DNA of 64,000 nt from Lathyrus oleraceus (Eukaryota; Streptophyta; Magnoliopsida; Fabales; Fabaceae): positions 239,729,652 through 239,793,651 of the forward strand of contig NC_066579.1 of the NCBI RefSeq assembly GCF_024323335.1, read 5' to 3'. The notes below the pieces were generated by a model that did not search any database, was not told the origin of the DNA, and saw only the letters and a program-made list of their open reading frames with translations. The number at the start of each line of letters is the position of its first letter. Position 1 is the first letter of the stretch. Shown piece after piece: positions 13,191 to 24,918 of the stretch. The translations under genes were made by a program, and so were the position numbers.

Positions 13191-13229
13191 AAATCAACAA
13201 TGTTAATGTTATTATTTAGGATCTTATTC
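13191..13229 (+). repeat. 39-bp direct repeat, copy 2 (inside each unit)
   Basis: Matches 13135-13173 at 38 of 39 positions. The pair recurs in other units with only small indels, so the duplication predates amplification of the present array. Confidence 0.9.
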
Positions 13230-13296
13230 TAATAATTTCAAGTGATGTTTATGTGTACTTAAGTAATAGAATTATAATTTGGCATGAAATATGGTT

Positions 13297-13306
13297 TCTG
13301 ATACCA
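13297..13306 (-). other. Primer-binding-site-like motif (TGGTATCAGA)
   Basis: The minus strand reads TTGGTATCAGAAACC. Ten bases, TGGTATCAGA, match the primer-binding site that plant LTR retrotransposons use with initiator-methionine tRNA (usual form TGGTATCAGAGC); the match breaks at the next base. Upstream on the same strand, six bases away, is a TATCA end that could be an LTR terminus, and about 95 bp upstream is a TATA-like box. The order TATA, short leader, CA end, primer site fits the right part of an LTR. No polypurine tract or retroviral protein sequence was found, so this is at most a fragment. Confidence 0.45.
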
Positions 13307-13311
13307 AGTTC

Positions 13312-13334
13312 ATGATATCATATCTAGATATCAT
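13312..13334. repeat. Inverted repeat, 8-bp arms and 7-nt loop, beside the primer-site-like motif
   Basis: atgatatc and gatatcat are exact reverse complements around atatcta. Two overlapping perfect palindromes are nested in it: atgatatcat (13312-13321) and atatctagatat (13320-13331). In the LTR reading this is the end of the LTR, where inverted ends would normally be shorter. Confidence 0.85.
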
Positions 13335-13400
13335 AATAAAACTAAAATTTAAATTAATTCATCTCTAAAAAATTAATTTATAATAGAAAGAGTGTAACTC

Positions 13401-13410
13401 TATATAAAAA
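13401..13410 (-). promoter_or_regulatory. TATA-like box on the minus strand
   Basis: The minus strand reads GACTTTTTATATAGAG. This resembles a plant TATA box and lies about 95 bp upstream of the primer-site-like motif on the same strand, as in short LTRs. TATA-like strings are common in DNA this AT-rich; the position, not the motif alone, is the argument. Confidence 0.3.
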
Positions 13411-13425
13411 GTCTTCAGAGACTTT
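13408..13425. repeat. Hairpin, 7-bp perfect arms, TCAG loop
   Basis: aaagtct-tcag-agacttt. A related string, aaagtcttttcag, follows about 17 bp later. Unit 5 breaks the hairpin with a two-base change at 9242-9247. Confidence 0.8.
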
Positions 13426-13580
13426 GTGTATTTCAAAAATAAAGTCTTTTCAGTATAAGGTCCAAAAAAGTAGGCTCATTATCTATTGTATAATTGAATC
13501 TAACTTTCTTAATGTAATAAAAAGTAATAGTACTAGTGTAAAAAAAAGTAATACTGCTTGGCAAATATTATTTTGTAGTG

Positions 13581-13594
13581 AAAGCACGTGCTTT
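13581..13594. repeat. 14-bp perfect palindrome AAAGCACGTGCTTT
   Basis: Perfect palindrome in every unit checked except unit 4, where one A after the centre is missing (ctttacaatt). Its core CACGTG is the G-box/E-box recognised by plant bHLH and bZIP factors. It is one of the few GC-containing symmetric sites in the unit. Binding is inference only. Confidence 0.8.
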
Positions 13595-13692
13595 AACAAT
13601 TAAAAGGTTGTCCAAAAATAACATATATATAAACTAAAAGTTATTTTATGTATGATAGAAAAACATTCAATAAGTAAAATTAGTTGTGATTT

Positions 13693-13732
13693 CATTACAT
13701 GAGTTGAAATTTGTTGACATAGACATGTAATG
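13693..13732. repeat. Inverted repeat, 9-bp perfect arms, 22-nt spacer
   Basis: cattacatg (13693-13701) and catgtaatg (13724-13732) are exact reverse complements. They are preserved in units 1-5 despite the many deletions around them. Confidence 0.8.
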
Positions 13733-14430
13733 CAAAAATTTAATGGGTACATTTCACGTAATACTAAATAGCAAGTTAGTTAGCAAATTCATTTAACAAT
13801 GCACTACGCTAATTGCATGATGGTGGTTTACTAGTTGTATTTTATGAGTCTTTAGGGTGCTGGGAATGTTGTGAGCTTGGCATACAAATATAGAACTTCA
13901 AAGCTTAAATGAAAAAAAAGAGTTTTTCATGGAATATAAATTTCATCCTATTAATTGTGGATAAATTATTTTCATATTTAAGTTCTTGAATTATATTGTC
14001 TTTTATATATAATAAGTTATTTAAGTCATATGAATATTTACCCATCATTTTAATTGTGATGCTCTTTTTCTATTGCATTTCTCACTATTTTGTAATTCAT
14101 GTCAGTTAAGGTGTCTAGGTAGTAATTTTATGCATGATTGTTCTTGGTAAACTTTGAATTTTTTAGAATATTCAGGCGGAAATTATTGCAAAAAATTTAA
14201 AGTATCTACATTAATTTTTTATTATTTATTGTATTTTTGTAAATATTTGTCAATCTTATTTTGATTTTGTAATAAATCTAAAATAGATAAGTTTTTCTTT
14301 GCAATTTCTTTGTTATTAAAATGAGTGTCATAAGATATTAAAAATCTTTTTTATTGATTGCTTAGTAATAGAGTTTATATTTTAACATTATCATAATATA
14401 ATGTAACTAATTTGAAATATTTTTAATATG
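13733..14430 (+). other. Rest of the unit: no gene seen; T-rich tail
   Basis: This stretch holds a short GC-richer patch (about 13854-13880, gggtgctgggaatgttgtgag, including one TTTAGGG) and then a long run rich in T on the plus strand, with repeated tttt and ttattt blocks. Stops occur in all frames. A minus-strand frame of 64 codons opens here only in units 6 and 13, which share a two-base loss. Nothing recognisable is encoded. Confidence 0.7.
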
Positions 14431-14477
14431 ACCATTCAAAAATGAATGTTAAAAAAATACAAACTAAAGGATAAACA

Positions 14478-16564
14478 CTTTCGCAACTTAATTTCAAAAA
14501 TATTAAAAAAAAATATCATAGCCAATATGATTTCTATCACCTTCATTACCATATATTCATAAATCTATTGATATTCATTATTATCTTTATGAGACAAAAA
14601 ATTAATTTTAGTGATGGGATAAAAGACAAAAATTTCAATGAATCATAAATGGTTTATCAAAAAGGGAATTTCAATAATCTCTTATTTGTTTTGTAGTTTT
14701 CTCATCCGCATATTCATTTTTTTTTAGTGTTTAAAACATATTTATGTATAAATAAAAGGTATAAAATAAGTAAATCATTCTAGCAATGTTGATTTGATGT
14801 AGCAAAAAATAGTCACCTTAAGAAGGCTACTATGTTAAACAAATACATTAAGTAGCTAAGTAATATGCATATGTATATGTGAGTTTAATTCAAAGCCATG
14901 CATTTGGAGTATTTCAACCCATCCAATAATGTTCAAGGAAAACATAGCTCTTTTTCCATGTATCCATCTAATAGGTTTCATGTTTCTAATAAAAGTAGCT
15001 CTACGTTATTTTCACAATTCGTTTTGTTTTTCATAACTTTAACCCATCTTTGTCTATATAAACTGTCATTTTCTTTATTTCTATTGATCATGGTCATTTT
15101 TTTTATAACAACATATCATGATACCAACACATTATAATTTAGAATCTTAGATTAAAAAAAACTCAAATGTCAACACATTACAATTTAAGTCAATAAAATT
15201 AATCGTAAAAAAATATAACAAATCAATAATGTTAATGTTATTATTTAGGATCTTATTCAAAATAATAACATTTAAAAATCAACAATGTTAATGTTATTAT
15301 TTAGGATCTTATTCTAATAATTTCAAGTGATGTTTATGTGTACTTAAGTAATAGAATTATAATTTGGCATGAAATATGGTTTCTGATACCAAGTTCATGA
15401 TATCATATCTAGATATCATAATAAAACTAAAATTTAAATTAATTCATCTCTAAAAAATTAATTTATAATAGAAAGAGTGTAACTCTATATAAAAGTCTTC
15501 AGAGACTTTGTGTATTTCAAAAATAAAGTCTTTTCAGTATAAGGTCCAAAAAAGTAGGCTCATTATCTATTGTATAATTGAATCTAACTTTCTTAATGTA
15601 ATAAAAGTAATAGTACTAGTGTAAAAAAAAAGTAATACTGCTTGGCAAATATTATTTTGTAGTGAAAGCACGTGCTTTAACAATTAAAAGGTTGTCCAAA
15701 AATAACATATATATAAACTAAAAGTTATTTTATGTATGATAGAAAAACATTCAATAAGTAAAATTAGTTGTGATTTCATTACATGAGTTGAAATTTGTTG
15801 ACATAGACATGTAATGCAAAAATTTAATGGGTACATTTCACGTAATACTAAATAGCAAGTTAGTTAGCAAATTCATTTAACAATGCACTACGCTAATTGC
15901 ATGATGGTGGTTTACTAGTTGTATTTTATGAGTCTTTAGGGTGCTGGGAATGTTGTGAGCTTGGCATACAAATATAGAACTTCAAAGCTTAAATGAAAAA
16001 AAAGAGTTTTTCATGGAATATAAATTTCATCCTATTAATTGTGGATAAATTATTTTCATATTTAAGTTCTTGAATTATATTGTCTTTTATATATAATAAG
16101 TTATTTAAGTCATATGAATATTTACCCATCATTTTAATTGTGATGCTCTTTTTCTATTGCATTTCTCACTATTTTGTAATTCATGTCAGTTAAGGTGTCT
16201 AGGTAGTAATTTTATGCATGATTGTTCTTGGTAAACTTTGAATTTTTTAGAATATTCAGGCGGAAATTATTGCAAAAAATTTAAAGTATCTACATTAAAT
16301 TTTTTTATTATTTATTGTATTTTTGTAAATATTTGTCAATCTTATTTTGATTTTGTAATAAATCTAAAATAGATAAGTTTTTCTTTGCAATTTCTTTGTT
16401 ATTAAAATGAGTGTCATAAGATATTAAAATCTTTTTTTATTGATTGCTTAGTAATAGAGTTTATATTTTAACATTATCATAATATAATGTAACTAATTTG
16501 AAATATTTTTAATATGACCATTCAAAAATGAATGTTAAAAAAAATACAAACTAAAGGATAAACA
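14478..16564 (+). repeat. Satellite unit 8 (2,087 bp)
   Basis: Lacks one AT step at about 14738 (acatatttatg for acatatatttatg) and one A at about 14562; otherwise standard. Confidence 0.97.
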
Positions 16565-18649
16565 CTTTCGCAACTTAATTTCAAAAATATTAAAAAAAAA
16601 TATCATAGCCAATATGATTTCTATCACCTTCATTACCATATATTCATAAAATCTATTGATATTCATTATTATCTTTATGAGACAAAAAATTAATTTTAGT
16701 GATGGGATAAAAGACAAAATTTCAATGAATCATAAATGGTTTATCAAAAAGGGAATTTCAATAATCTCTTATTTGTTTTGTAGTTTTCTCATCCGCATAT
16801 TCATTTTTTTTTAGTGTTTAAAACATATATTTATGTATAAATAAAAGGTATAAATAAGTAAATCATTCTAGCAATGTTGATTTGATGTAGCAAAAAATAG
16901 TCACCTTAAGAAGGCTACTATGTTAAACAAATACATTAAGTAGCTAAGTAATATGCATATGTATATGTGAGTTTAATTCAAAGCCATGCATTTGGAGTAT
17001 TTCAACCCATCCAATAATGTTCAAGGAAAACATAGCTCTTTTTCCATGTATCCATCTAATAGGTTTCATGTTTCTAATAAAAGTAGCTCTACGTTATTTT
17101 CACAATTCGTTTTGTTTTTCATAACTTTAACCCATCTTTGTCTATATAAACTGTCATTTTCTTTATTTCTATTGATCATGGTCATTTTTTTATAACAACA
17201 TATCATGATACCAACACATTATAATTTAGAATCTTAGATTAAAAAAACTCAAATGTCAACACATTACAATTTAAGTCAATAAAATTAATCGTAAAAAAAT
17301 ATAACAAATCAATAATGTTAATGTTATTATTTAGGATCTTATTCAAAATAATAACATTTAAAAATCAACAATGTTAATGTTATTATTTAGGATCTTATTC
17401 TAATAATTTCAAGTGATGTTTATGTGTACTTAAGTAATAGAATTATAATTTGGCATGAAATATGGTTTCTGATACCAAGTTCATGATATCATATCTAGAT
17501 ATCATAATAAAACTAAAATTTAAATTAATTCATCTCTAAAAAATTAATTTATAATAGAAAGAGTGTAACTCTATATAAAAAGTCTTCAGAGACTTTGTGT
17601 ATTTCAAAAATAAAGTCTTTTCAGTATAAGGTCCAAAAAAGTAGGCTCATTATCTATTGTATAATTGAATCTAACTTTCTTAATGTAATAAAAAGTAATA
17701 GTACTAGTGTAAAAAAAAGTAATACTGCTTGGCAAATATTATTTTGTAGTGAAAGCACGTGCTTTAACAATTAAAAGGTTGTCCAAAAATAACATATATA
17801 TAAACTAAAAGTTATTTTATGTATGATAGAAAACATTCAATAAGTAAAATTAGTTGTGATTTCATTACATGAGTTGAAATTTGTTGACATAGACATGTAA
17901 TGCAAAAATTTAATGGGTACATTTCACGTAATACTAAATAGCAAGTTAGTTAGCAAATTCATTTAACAATGCACTACGCTAATTGCATGATGGTGGTTTA
18001 CTAGTTGTATTTTATGAGTCTTTAGGGTGCTGGGAATGTTGTGAGCTTGGCATACAAATATAGAACTTCAAAGCTTAAATGAAAAAAAGAGTTTTTCATG
18101 GAATATAAATTTCATCCTATTAATTGTGGATAAATTATTTTCATATTTAAGTTCTTGAATTATATTGTCTTTTATATATAATAAGTTATTTAAGTCATAT
18201 GAATATTTACCCATCATTTTAATTGTGATGCTCTTTTTCTATTGCATTTCTCACTATTTTGTAATTCATGTCAGTTAAGGTGTCTAGGTAGTAATTTTAT
18301 GCATGATTGTTCTTGGTAAACTTTGAATTTTTTAGAATATTCAGGCGGAAATTATTGCAAAAAATTTAAAGTATCTACATTAAATTTTTTTATTATTTAT
18401 TGTATTTTTGTAAATATTTGTCAATCTTATTTTGATTTTGTAATAAATCTAAAATAGATAAGTTTTTCTTTGCAATTTCTTTGTTATTAAAATGAGTGTC
18501 ATAAGATATTAAAAATCTTTTTTTATTGATTGCTTAGTAATAGAGTTTATATTTTAACATTATCATAATATAATGTAACTAATTTGAAATATTTTTAATA
18601 TGACCATTCAAAAATGAATGTTAAAAAAATACAAACTAAAGGATAAACA
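16565..18649 (+). repeat. Satellite unit 9 (2,085 bp)
   Basis: Shortest of units 6-30. Differences are one-base run-length losses, including T7 at about 17186, and A4 in gacaaaatttc near 16713, which shortens the minus-strand hydrophobic open frame to 60 codons. Confidence 0.97.
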
Positions 18650-20738
18650 CTTTCGCAACTTAATTTCAAAAATATTAAAAAAAATATCATAGCCAATATG
18701 ATTTCTATCACCTTCATTACCATATATTCATAAAATCTATTGATATTCATTATTATCTTTATGAGACAAAAAATTAATTTTAGTGATGGGATAAAAGACA
18801 AAAATTTCAATGAATCATAAATGGTTTATCAAAAGGGAATTTCAATAATCTCTTATTTGTTTTGTAGTTTTCTCATCCGCATATTCATTTTTTTTTAGTG
18901 TTTAAAACATATATTTATGTATAAATAAAAGGTATAAAATAAGTAAATCATTCTAGCAATGTTGATTTGATGTAGCAAAAAATAGTCACCTTAAGAAGGC
19001 TACTATGTTAAACAAATACATTAAGTAGCTAAGTAATATGCATATGTATATGTGAGTTTAATTCAAAGCCATGCATTTGGAGTATTTCAACCCATCCAAT
19101 AATGTTCAAGGAAAACATAGCTCTTTTTCCATGTATCCATCTAATAGGTTTCATGTTTCTAATAAAAGTAGCTCTACGTTATTTTCACAATTCGTTTTGT
19201 TTTTCATAACTTTAACCCATCTTTGTCTATATAAACTGTCATTTTCTTTATTTCTATTGATCATGGTCATTTTTTTTATAACAACATATCATGATACCAA
19301 CACATTATAATTTAGAATCTTAGATTAAAAAAAACTCAAATGTCAACACATTACAATTTAAGTCAATAAAATTAATCGTAAAAAAATATAACAAATCAAT
19401 AATGTTAATGTTATTATTTAGGATCTTATTCAAAATAATAACATTTAAAAATCAACAATGTTAATGTTATTATTTAGGATCTTATTCTAATAATTTCAAG
19501 TGATGTTTATGTGTACTTAAGTAATAGAATTATAATTTGGCATGAAATATGGTTTCTGATACCAAGTTCATGATATCATATCTAGATATCATAATAAAAC
19601 TAAAATTTAAATTAATTCATCTCTAAAAAATTAATTTATAATAGAAAGAGTGTAACTCTATATAAAAAGTCTTCAGAGACTTTGTGTATTTCAAAAATAA
19701 AGTCTTTTCAGTATAAGGTCCAAAAAAGTAGGCTCATTATCTATTGTATAATTGAATCTAACTTTCTTAATGTAATAAAAAGTAATAGTACTAGTGTAAA
19801 AAAAAAGTAATACTGCTTGGCAAATATTATTTTGTAGTGAAAGCACGTGCTTTAACAATTAAAAGGTTGTCCAAAAATAACATATATATAAACTAAAAGT
19901 TATTTTATGTATGATAGAAAAACATTCAATAAGTAAAATTAGTTGTGATTTCATTACATGAGTTGAAATTTGTTGACATAGACATGTAATGCAAAAATTT
20001 AATGGGTACATTTCACGTAATACTAAATAGCAAGTTAGTTAGCAAATTCATTTAACAATGCACTACGCTAATTGCATGATGGTGGTTTACTAGTTGTATT
20101 TTATGAGTCTTTAGGGTGCTGGGAATGTTGTGAGCTTGGCATACAAATATAGAACTTCAAAGCTTAAATGAAAAAAAAGAGTTTTTCATGGAATATAAAT
20201 TTCATCCTATTAATTGTGGATAAATTATTTTCATATTTAAGTTCTTGAATTATATTGTCTTTTATATATATAAGTTATTTAAGTCATATGAATATTTACC
20301 CATCATTTTAATTGTGATGCTCTTTTTCTATTGCATTTCTCACTATTTTGTAATTCATGTCAGTTAAGGTGTCTAGGTAGTAATTTTATGCATGATTGTT
20401 CTTGGTAAACTTTGAATTTTTTAGAATATTCAGGCGGAAATTATTGCAAAAAATTTAAAGTATCTACATTAAATTTTTTTATTATTTATTGTATTTTTGT
20501 AAATATTTGTCAATCTTATTTTGATTTTGTAATAAATCTAAAATAGATAAGTTTTTCTTTGCAATTTCTTTGTTATTAAAATGAGTGTCATAAGATATTA
20601 AAAATCTTTTTTTATTGATTGCTTAGTAATAGAGTTTATATTTTAACATTATCATAATATAATGTAACTAATTTGAAATATTTTTAATATGACCATTCAA
20701 AAATGAATGTTAAAAAAATACAAACTAAAGGATAAACA
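18650..20738 (+). repeat. Satellite unit 10 (2,089 bp)
   Basis: Small differences at tatatataagtt near 20264-20275 and A4 in atcaaaaggg near 18828; otherwise standard. Confidence 0.97.
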
Positions 20739-22827
20739 CTTTCGCAACTTAATTTCAAAAATATTAAAAAAAAATATCATAGCCAATATGATTTCTATCA
20801 CCTTCATTACCATATATTCATAAAATCTATTGATATTCATTATTATCTTTATGAGACAAAAAATTAATTTTAGTGATGGGATAAAAGACAAAAATTTCAA
20901 TGAATCATAAATGGTTTATCAAAAAGGGAATTTCAATAATCTCTTATTTGTTTTGTAGTTTTCTCATCCGCATATTCATTTTTTTTAGTGTTTAAAACAT
21001 ATATTTATGTATAAATAAAAGGTATAAAATAAGTAAATCATTCTAGCAATGTTGATTTGATGTAGCAAAAAATAGTCACCTTAAGAAGGCTACTATGTTA
21101 AACAAATACATTAAGTAGCTAAGTAATATGCATATGTATATGTGAGTTTAATTCAAAGCCATGCATTTGGAGTATTTCAACCCATCCAATAATGTTCAAG
21201 GAAAACATAGCTCTTTTTCCATGTATCCATCTAATAGGTTTCATGTTTCTAATAAAAGTAGCTCTACGTTATTTTCACAATTCGTTTTGTTTTTCATAAC
21301 TTTAACCCATCTTTGTCTATATAAACTGTCATTTTCTTTATTTCTATTGATCATGGTCATTTTTTTTATAACAACATATCATGATACCAACACATTATAA
21401 TTTAGAATCTTAGATTAAAAAAACTCAAATGTCAACACATTACAATTTAAGTCAATAAAATTAATCGTAAAAAAATATAACAAATCAATAATGTTAATGT
21501 TATTATTTAGGATCTTATTCAAAATAATAACATTTAAAAATCAACAATGTTAATGTTATTATTTAGGATCTTATTCTAATAATTTCAAGTGATGTTTATG
21601 TGTACTTAAGTAATAGAATTATAATTTGGCATGAAATATGGTTTCTGATACCAAGTTCATGATATCATATCTAGATATCATAATAAAACTAAAATTTAAA
21701 TTAATTCATCTCTAAAAAATTAATTTATAATAGAAAGAGTGTAACTCTATATAAAAAGTCTTCAGAGACTTTGTGTATTTCAAAAATAAAGTCTTTTCAG
21801 TATAAGGTCCAAAAAAGTAGGCTCATTATCTATTGTATAATTGAATCTAACTTTCTTAATGTAATAAAAAGTAATAGTACTAGTGTAAAAAAAAGTAATA
21901 CTGCTTGGCAAATATTATTTTGTAGTGAAAGCACGTGCTTTAACAATTAAAAGGTTGTCCAAAAATAACATATATATAAACTAAAAGTTATTTTATGTAT
22001 GATAGAAAAACATTCAATAAGTAAAATTAGTTGTGATTTCATTACATGAGTTGAAATTTGTTGACATAGACATGTAATGCAAAAATTTAATGGGTACATT
22101 TCACGTAATACTAAATAGCAAGTTAGTTAGCAAATTCATTTAACAATGCACTACGCTAATTGCATGATGGTGGTTTACTAGTTGTATTTTATGAGTCTTT
22201 AGGGTGCTGGGAATGTTGTGAGCTTGGCATACAAATATAGAACTTCAAAGCTTAAATGAAAAAAAGAGTTTTTCATGGAATATAAATTTCATCCTATTAA
22301 TTGTGGATAAATTATTTTCATATTTAAGTTCTTGAATTATATTGTCTTTTATATATAATAAGTTATTTAAGTCATATGAATATTTACCCATCATTTTAAT
22401 TGTGATGCTCTTTTTCTATTGCATTTCTCACTATTTTGTAATTCATGTCAGTTAAGGTGTCTAGGTAGTAATTTTATGCATGATTGTTCTTGGTAAACTT
22501 TGAATTTTTTAGAATATTCAGGCGGAAATTATTGCAAAAAATTTAAAGTATCTACATTAAATTTTTTTATTATTTATTGTATTTTTGTAAATATTTGTCA
22601 ATCTTATTTTGATTTTGTAATAAATCTAAAATAGATAAGTTTTTCTTTGCAATTTCTTTGTTATTAAAATGAGTGTCATAAGATATTAAAAATCTTTTTT
22701 TATTGATTGCTTAGTAATAGAGTTTATATTTTAACATTATCATAATATAATGTAACTAATTTGAAATATTTTTAATATGACCATTCAAAAATGAATGTTA
22801 AAAAAAATACAAACTAAAGGATAAACA
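20739..22827 (+). repeat. Satellite unit 11 (2,089 bp)
   Basis: Short A run before ctcaaatg near 21417 and A7 before gagttt near 22259; otherwise standard. Confidence 0.97.
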
Positions 22828-24918
22828 CTTTCGCAACTTAATTTCAAAAATATTAAAAAAAAATATCATAGCCAATATGATTTCTATCACCTTCATTACC
22901 ATATATTCATAAAATCTATTGATATTCATTATTATCTTTATGAGACAAAAATTAATTTTAGTGATGGGATAAAAGACAAAAATTTCAATGAATCATAAAT
23001 GGTTTATCAAAAAGGGAATTTCAATAATCTCTTATTTGTTTTGTAGTTTTCTCATCCGCATATTCATTTTTTTTTAGTGTTTAAAACATATATTTATGTA
23101 TAAATAAAAGGTATAAAATAAGTAAATCATTCTAGCAATGTTGATTTGATGTAGCAAAAAATAGTCACCTTAAGAAGGCTACTATGTTAAACAAATACAT
23201 TAAGTAGCTAAGTAATATGCATATGTATATGTGAGTTTAATTCAAAGCCATGCATTTGGAGTATTTCAACCCATCCAATAATGTTCAAGGAAAACATAGC
23301 TCTTTTTCCATGTATCCATCTAATAGGTTTCATGTTTCTAATAAAAGTAGCTCTACGTTATTTTCACAATTCGTTTTGTTTTTCATAACTTTAACCCATC
23401 TTTGTCTATATAAACTGTCATTTTCTTTATTTCTATTGATCATGGTCATTTTTTTTATAACAACATATCATGATACCAACACATTATAATTTAGAATCTT
23501 AGATTAAAAAAAACTCAAATGTCAACACATTACAATTTAAGTCAATAAAATTAATCGTAAAAAAATATAACAAATCAATAATGTTAATGTTATTATTTAG
23601 GATCTTATTCAAAATAATAACATTTAAAAATCAACAATGTTAATGTTATTATTTAGGATCTTATTCTAATAATTTCAAGTGATGTTTATGTGTACTTAAG
23701 TAATAGAATTATAATTTGGCATGAAATATGGTTTCTGATACCAAGTTCATGATATCATATCTAGATATCATAATAAAACTAAAATTTAAATTAATTCATC
23801 TCTAAAAAATTAATTTATAATAGAAAGAGTGTAACTCTATATAAAAAGTCTTCAGAGACTTTGTGTATTTCAAAAATAAAGTCTTTTCAGTATAAGGTCC
23901 AAAAAAGTAGGCTCATTATCTATTGTATAATTGAATCTAACTTTCTTAATGTAATAAAAAGTAATAGTACTAGTGTAAAAAAAAAGTAATACTGCTTGGC
24001 AAATATTATTTTGTAGTGAAAGCACGTGCTTTAACAATTAAAAGGTTGTCCAAAAATAACATATATATAAACTAAAAGTTATTTTATGTATGATAGAAAA
24101 ACATTCAATAAGTAAAATTAGTTGTGATTTCATTACATGAGTTGAAATTTGTTGACATAGACATGTAATGCAAAAATTTAATGGGTACATTTCACGTAAT
24201 ACTAAATAGCAAGTTAGTTAGCAAATTCATTTAACAATGCACTACGCTAATTGCATGATGGTGGTTTACTAGTTGTATTTTATGAGTCTTTAGGGTGCTG
24301 GGAATGTTGTGAGCTTGGCATACAAATATAGAACTTCAAAGCTTAAATGAAAAAAAGAGTTTTTCATGGAATATAAATTTCATCCTATTAATTGTGGATA
24401 AATTATTTTCATATTTAAGTTCTTGAATTATATTGTCTTTTATATATAATAAGTTATTTAAGTCATATGAATATTTACCCATCATTTTAATTGTGATGCT
24501 CTTTTTCTATTGCATTTCTCACTATTTTGTAATTCATGTCAGTTAAGGTGTCTAGGTAGTAATTTTATGCATGATTGTTCTTGGTAAACTTTGAATTTTT
24601 TAGAATATTCAGGCGGAAATTATTGCAAAAAATTTAAAGTATCTACATTAAATTTTTTTATTATTTATTGTATTTTTGTAAATATTTGTCAATCTTATTT
24701 TGATTTTGTAATAAATCTAAAATAGATAAGTTTTTCTTTGCAATTTCTTTGTTATTAAAATGAGTGTCATAAGATATTAAAAATCTTTTTTTATTGATTG
24801 CTTAGTAATAGAGTTTATATTTTAACATTATCATAATATAATGTAACTAATTTGAAATATTTTTAATATGACCATTCAAAAATGAATGTTAAAAAAAATA
24901 CAAACTAAAGGATAAACA
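22828..24918 (+). repeat. Satellite unit 12 (2,091 bp)
   Basis: One A missing in gacaaaaattaat near 22946; otherwise standard. Confidence 0.97.

Larger units (their letters stand above)
12391..14477 (+). repeat. Satellite unit 7 (2,087 bp; reference for sub-features)
   Basis: Used here to place internal motifs because all of them are intact. It is a few bases short, including the A/T run near 14212 (A2T6 where A3T7 is usual). Confidence 0.97.

Noticed and set aside
13854..13880. TTTAGGG in gtctttagggtgctggg, resembling a plant telomere repeat
   Set aside because: Only one copy per 2.09-kb unit with no neighbouring repeats, so not telomeric or interstitial telomeric sequence.
14334..14356. 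Terminator-like hairpin followed by a T run (aagatattaaaaatctttttt)
   Set aside because: Five-base A/T arms before a T run are expected by chance here, and no transcript is supported upstream.
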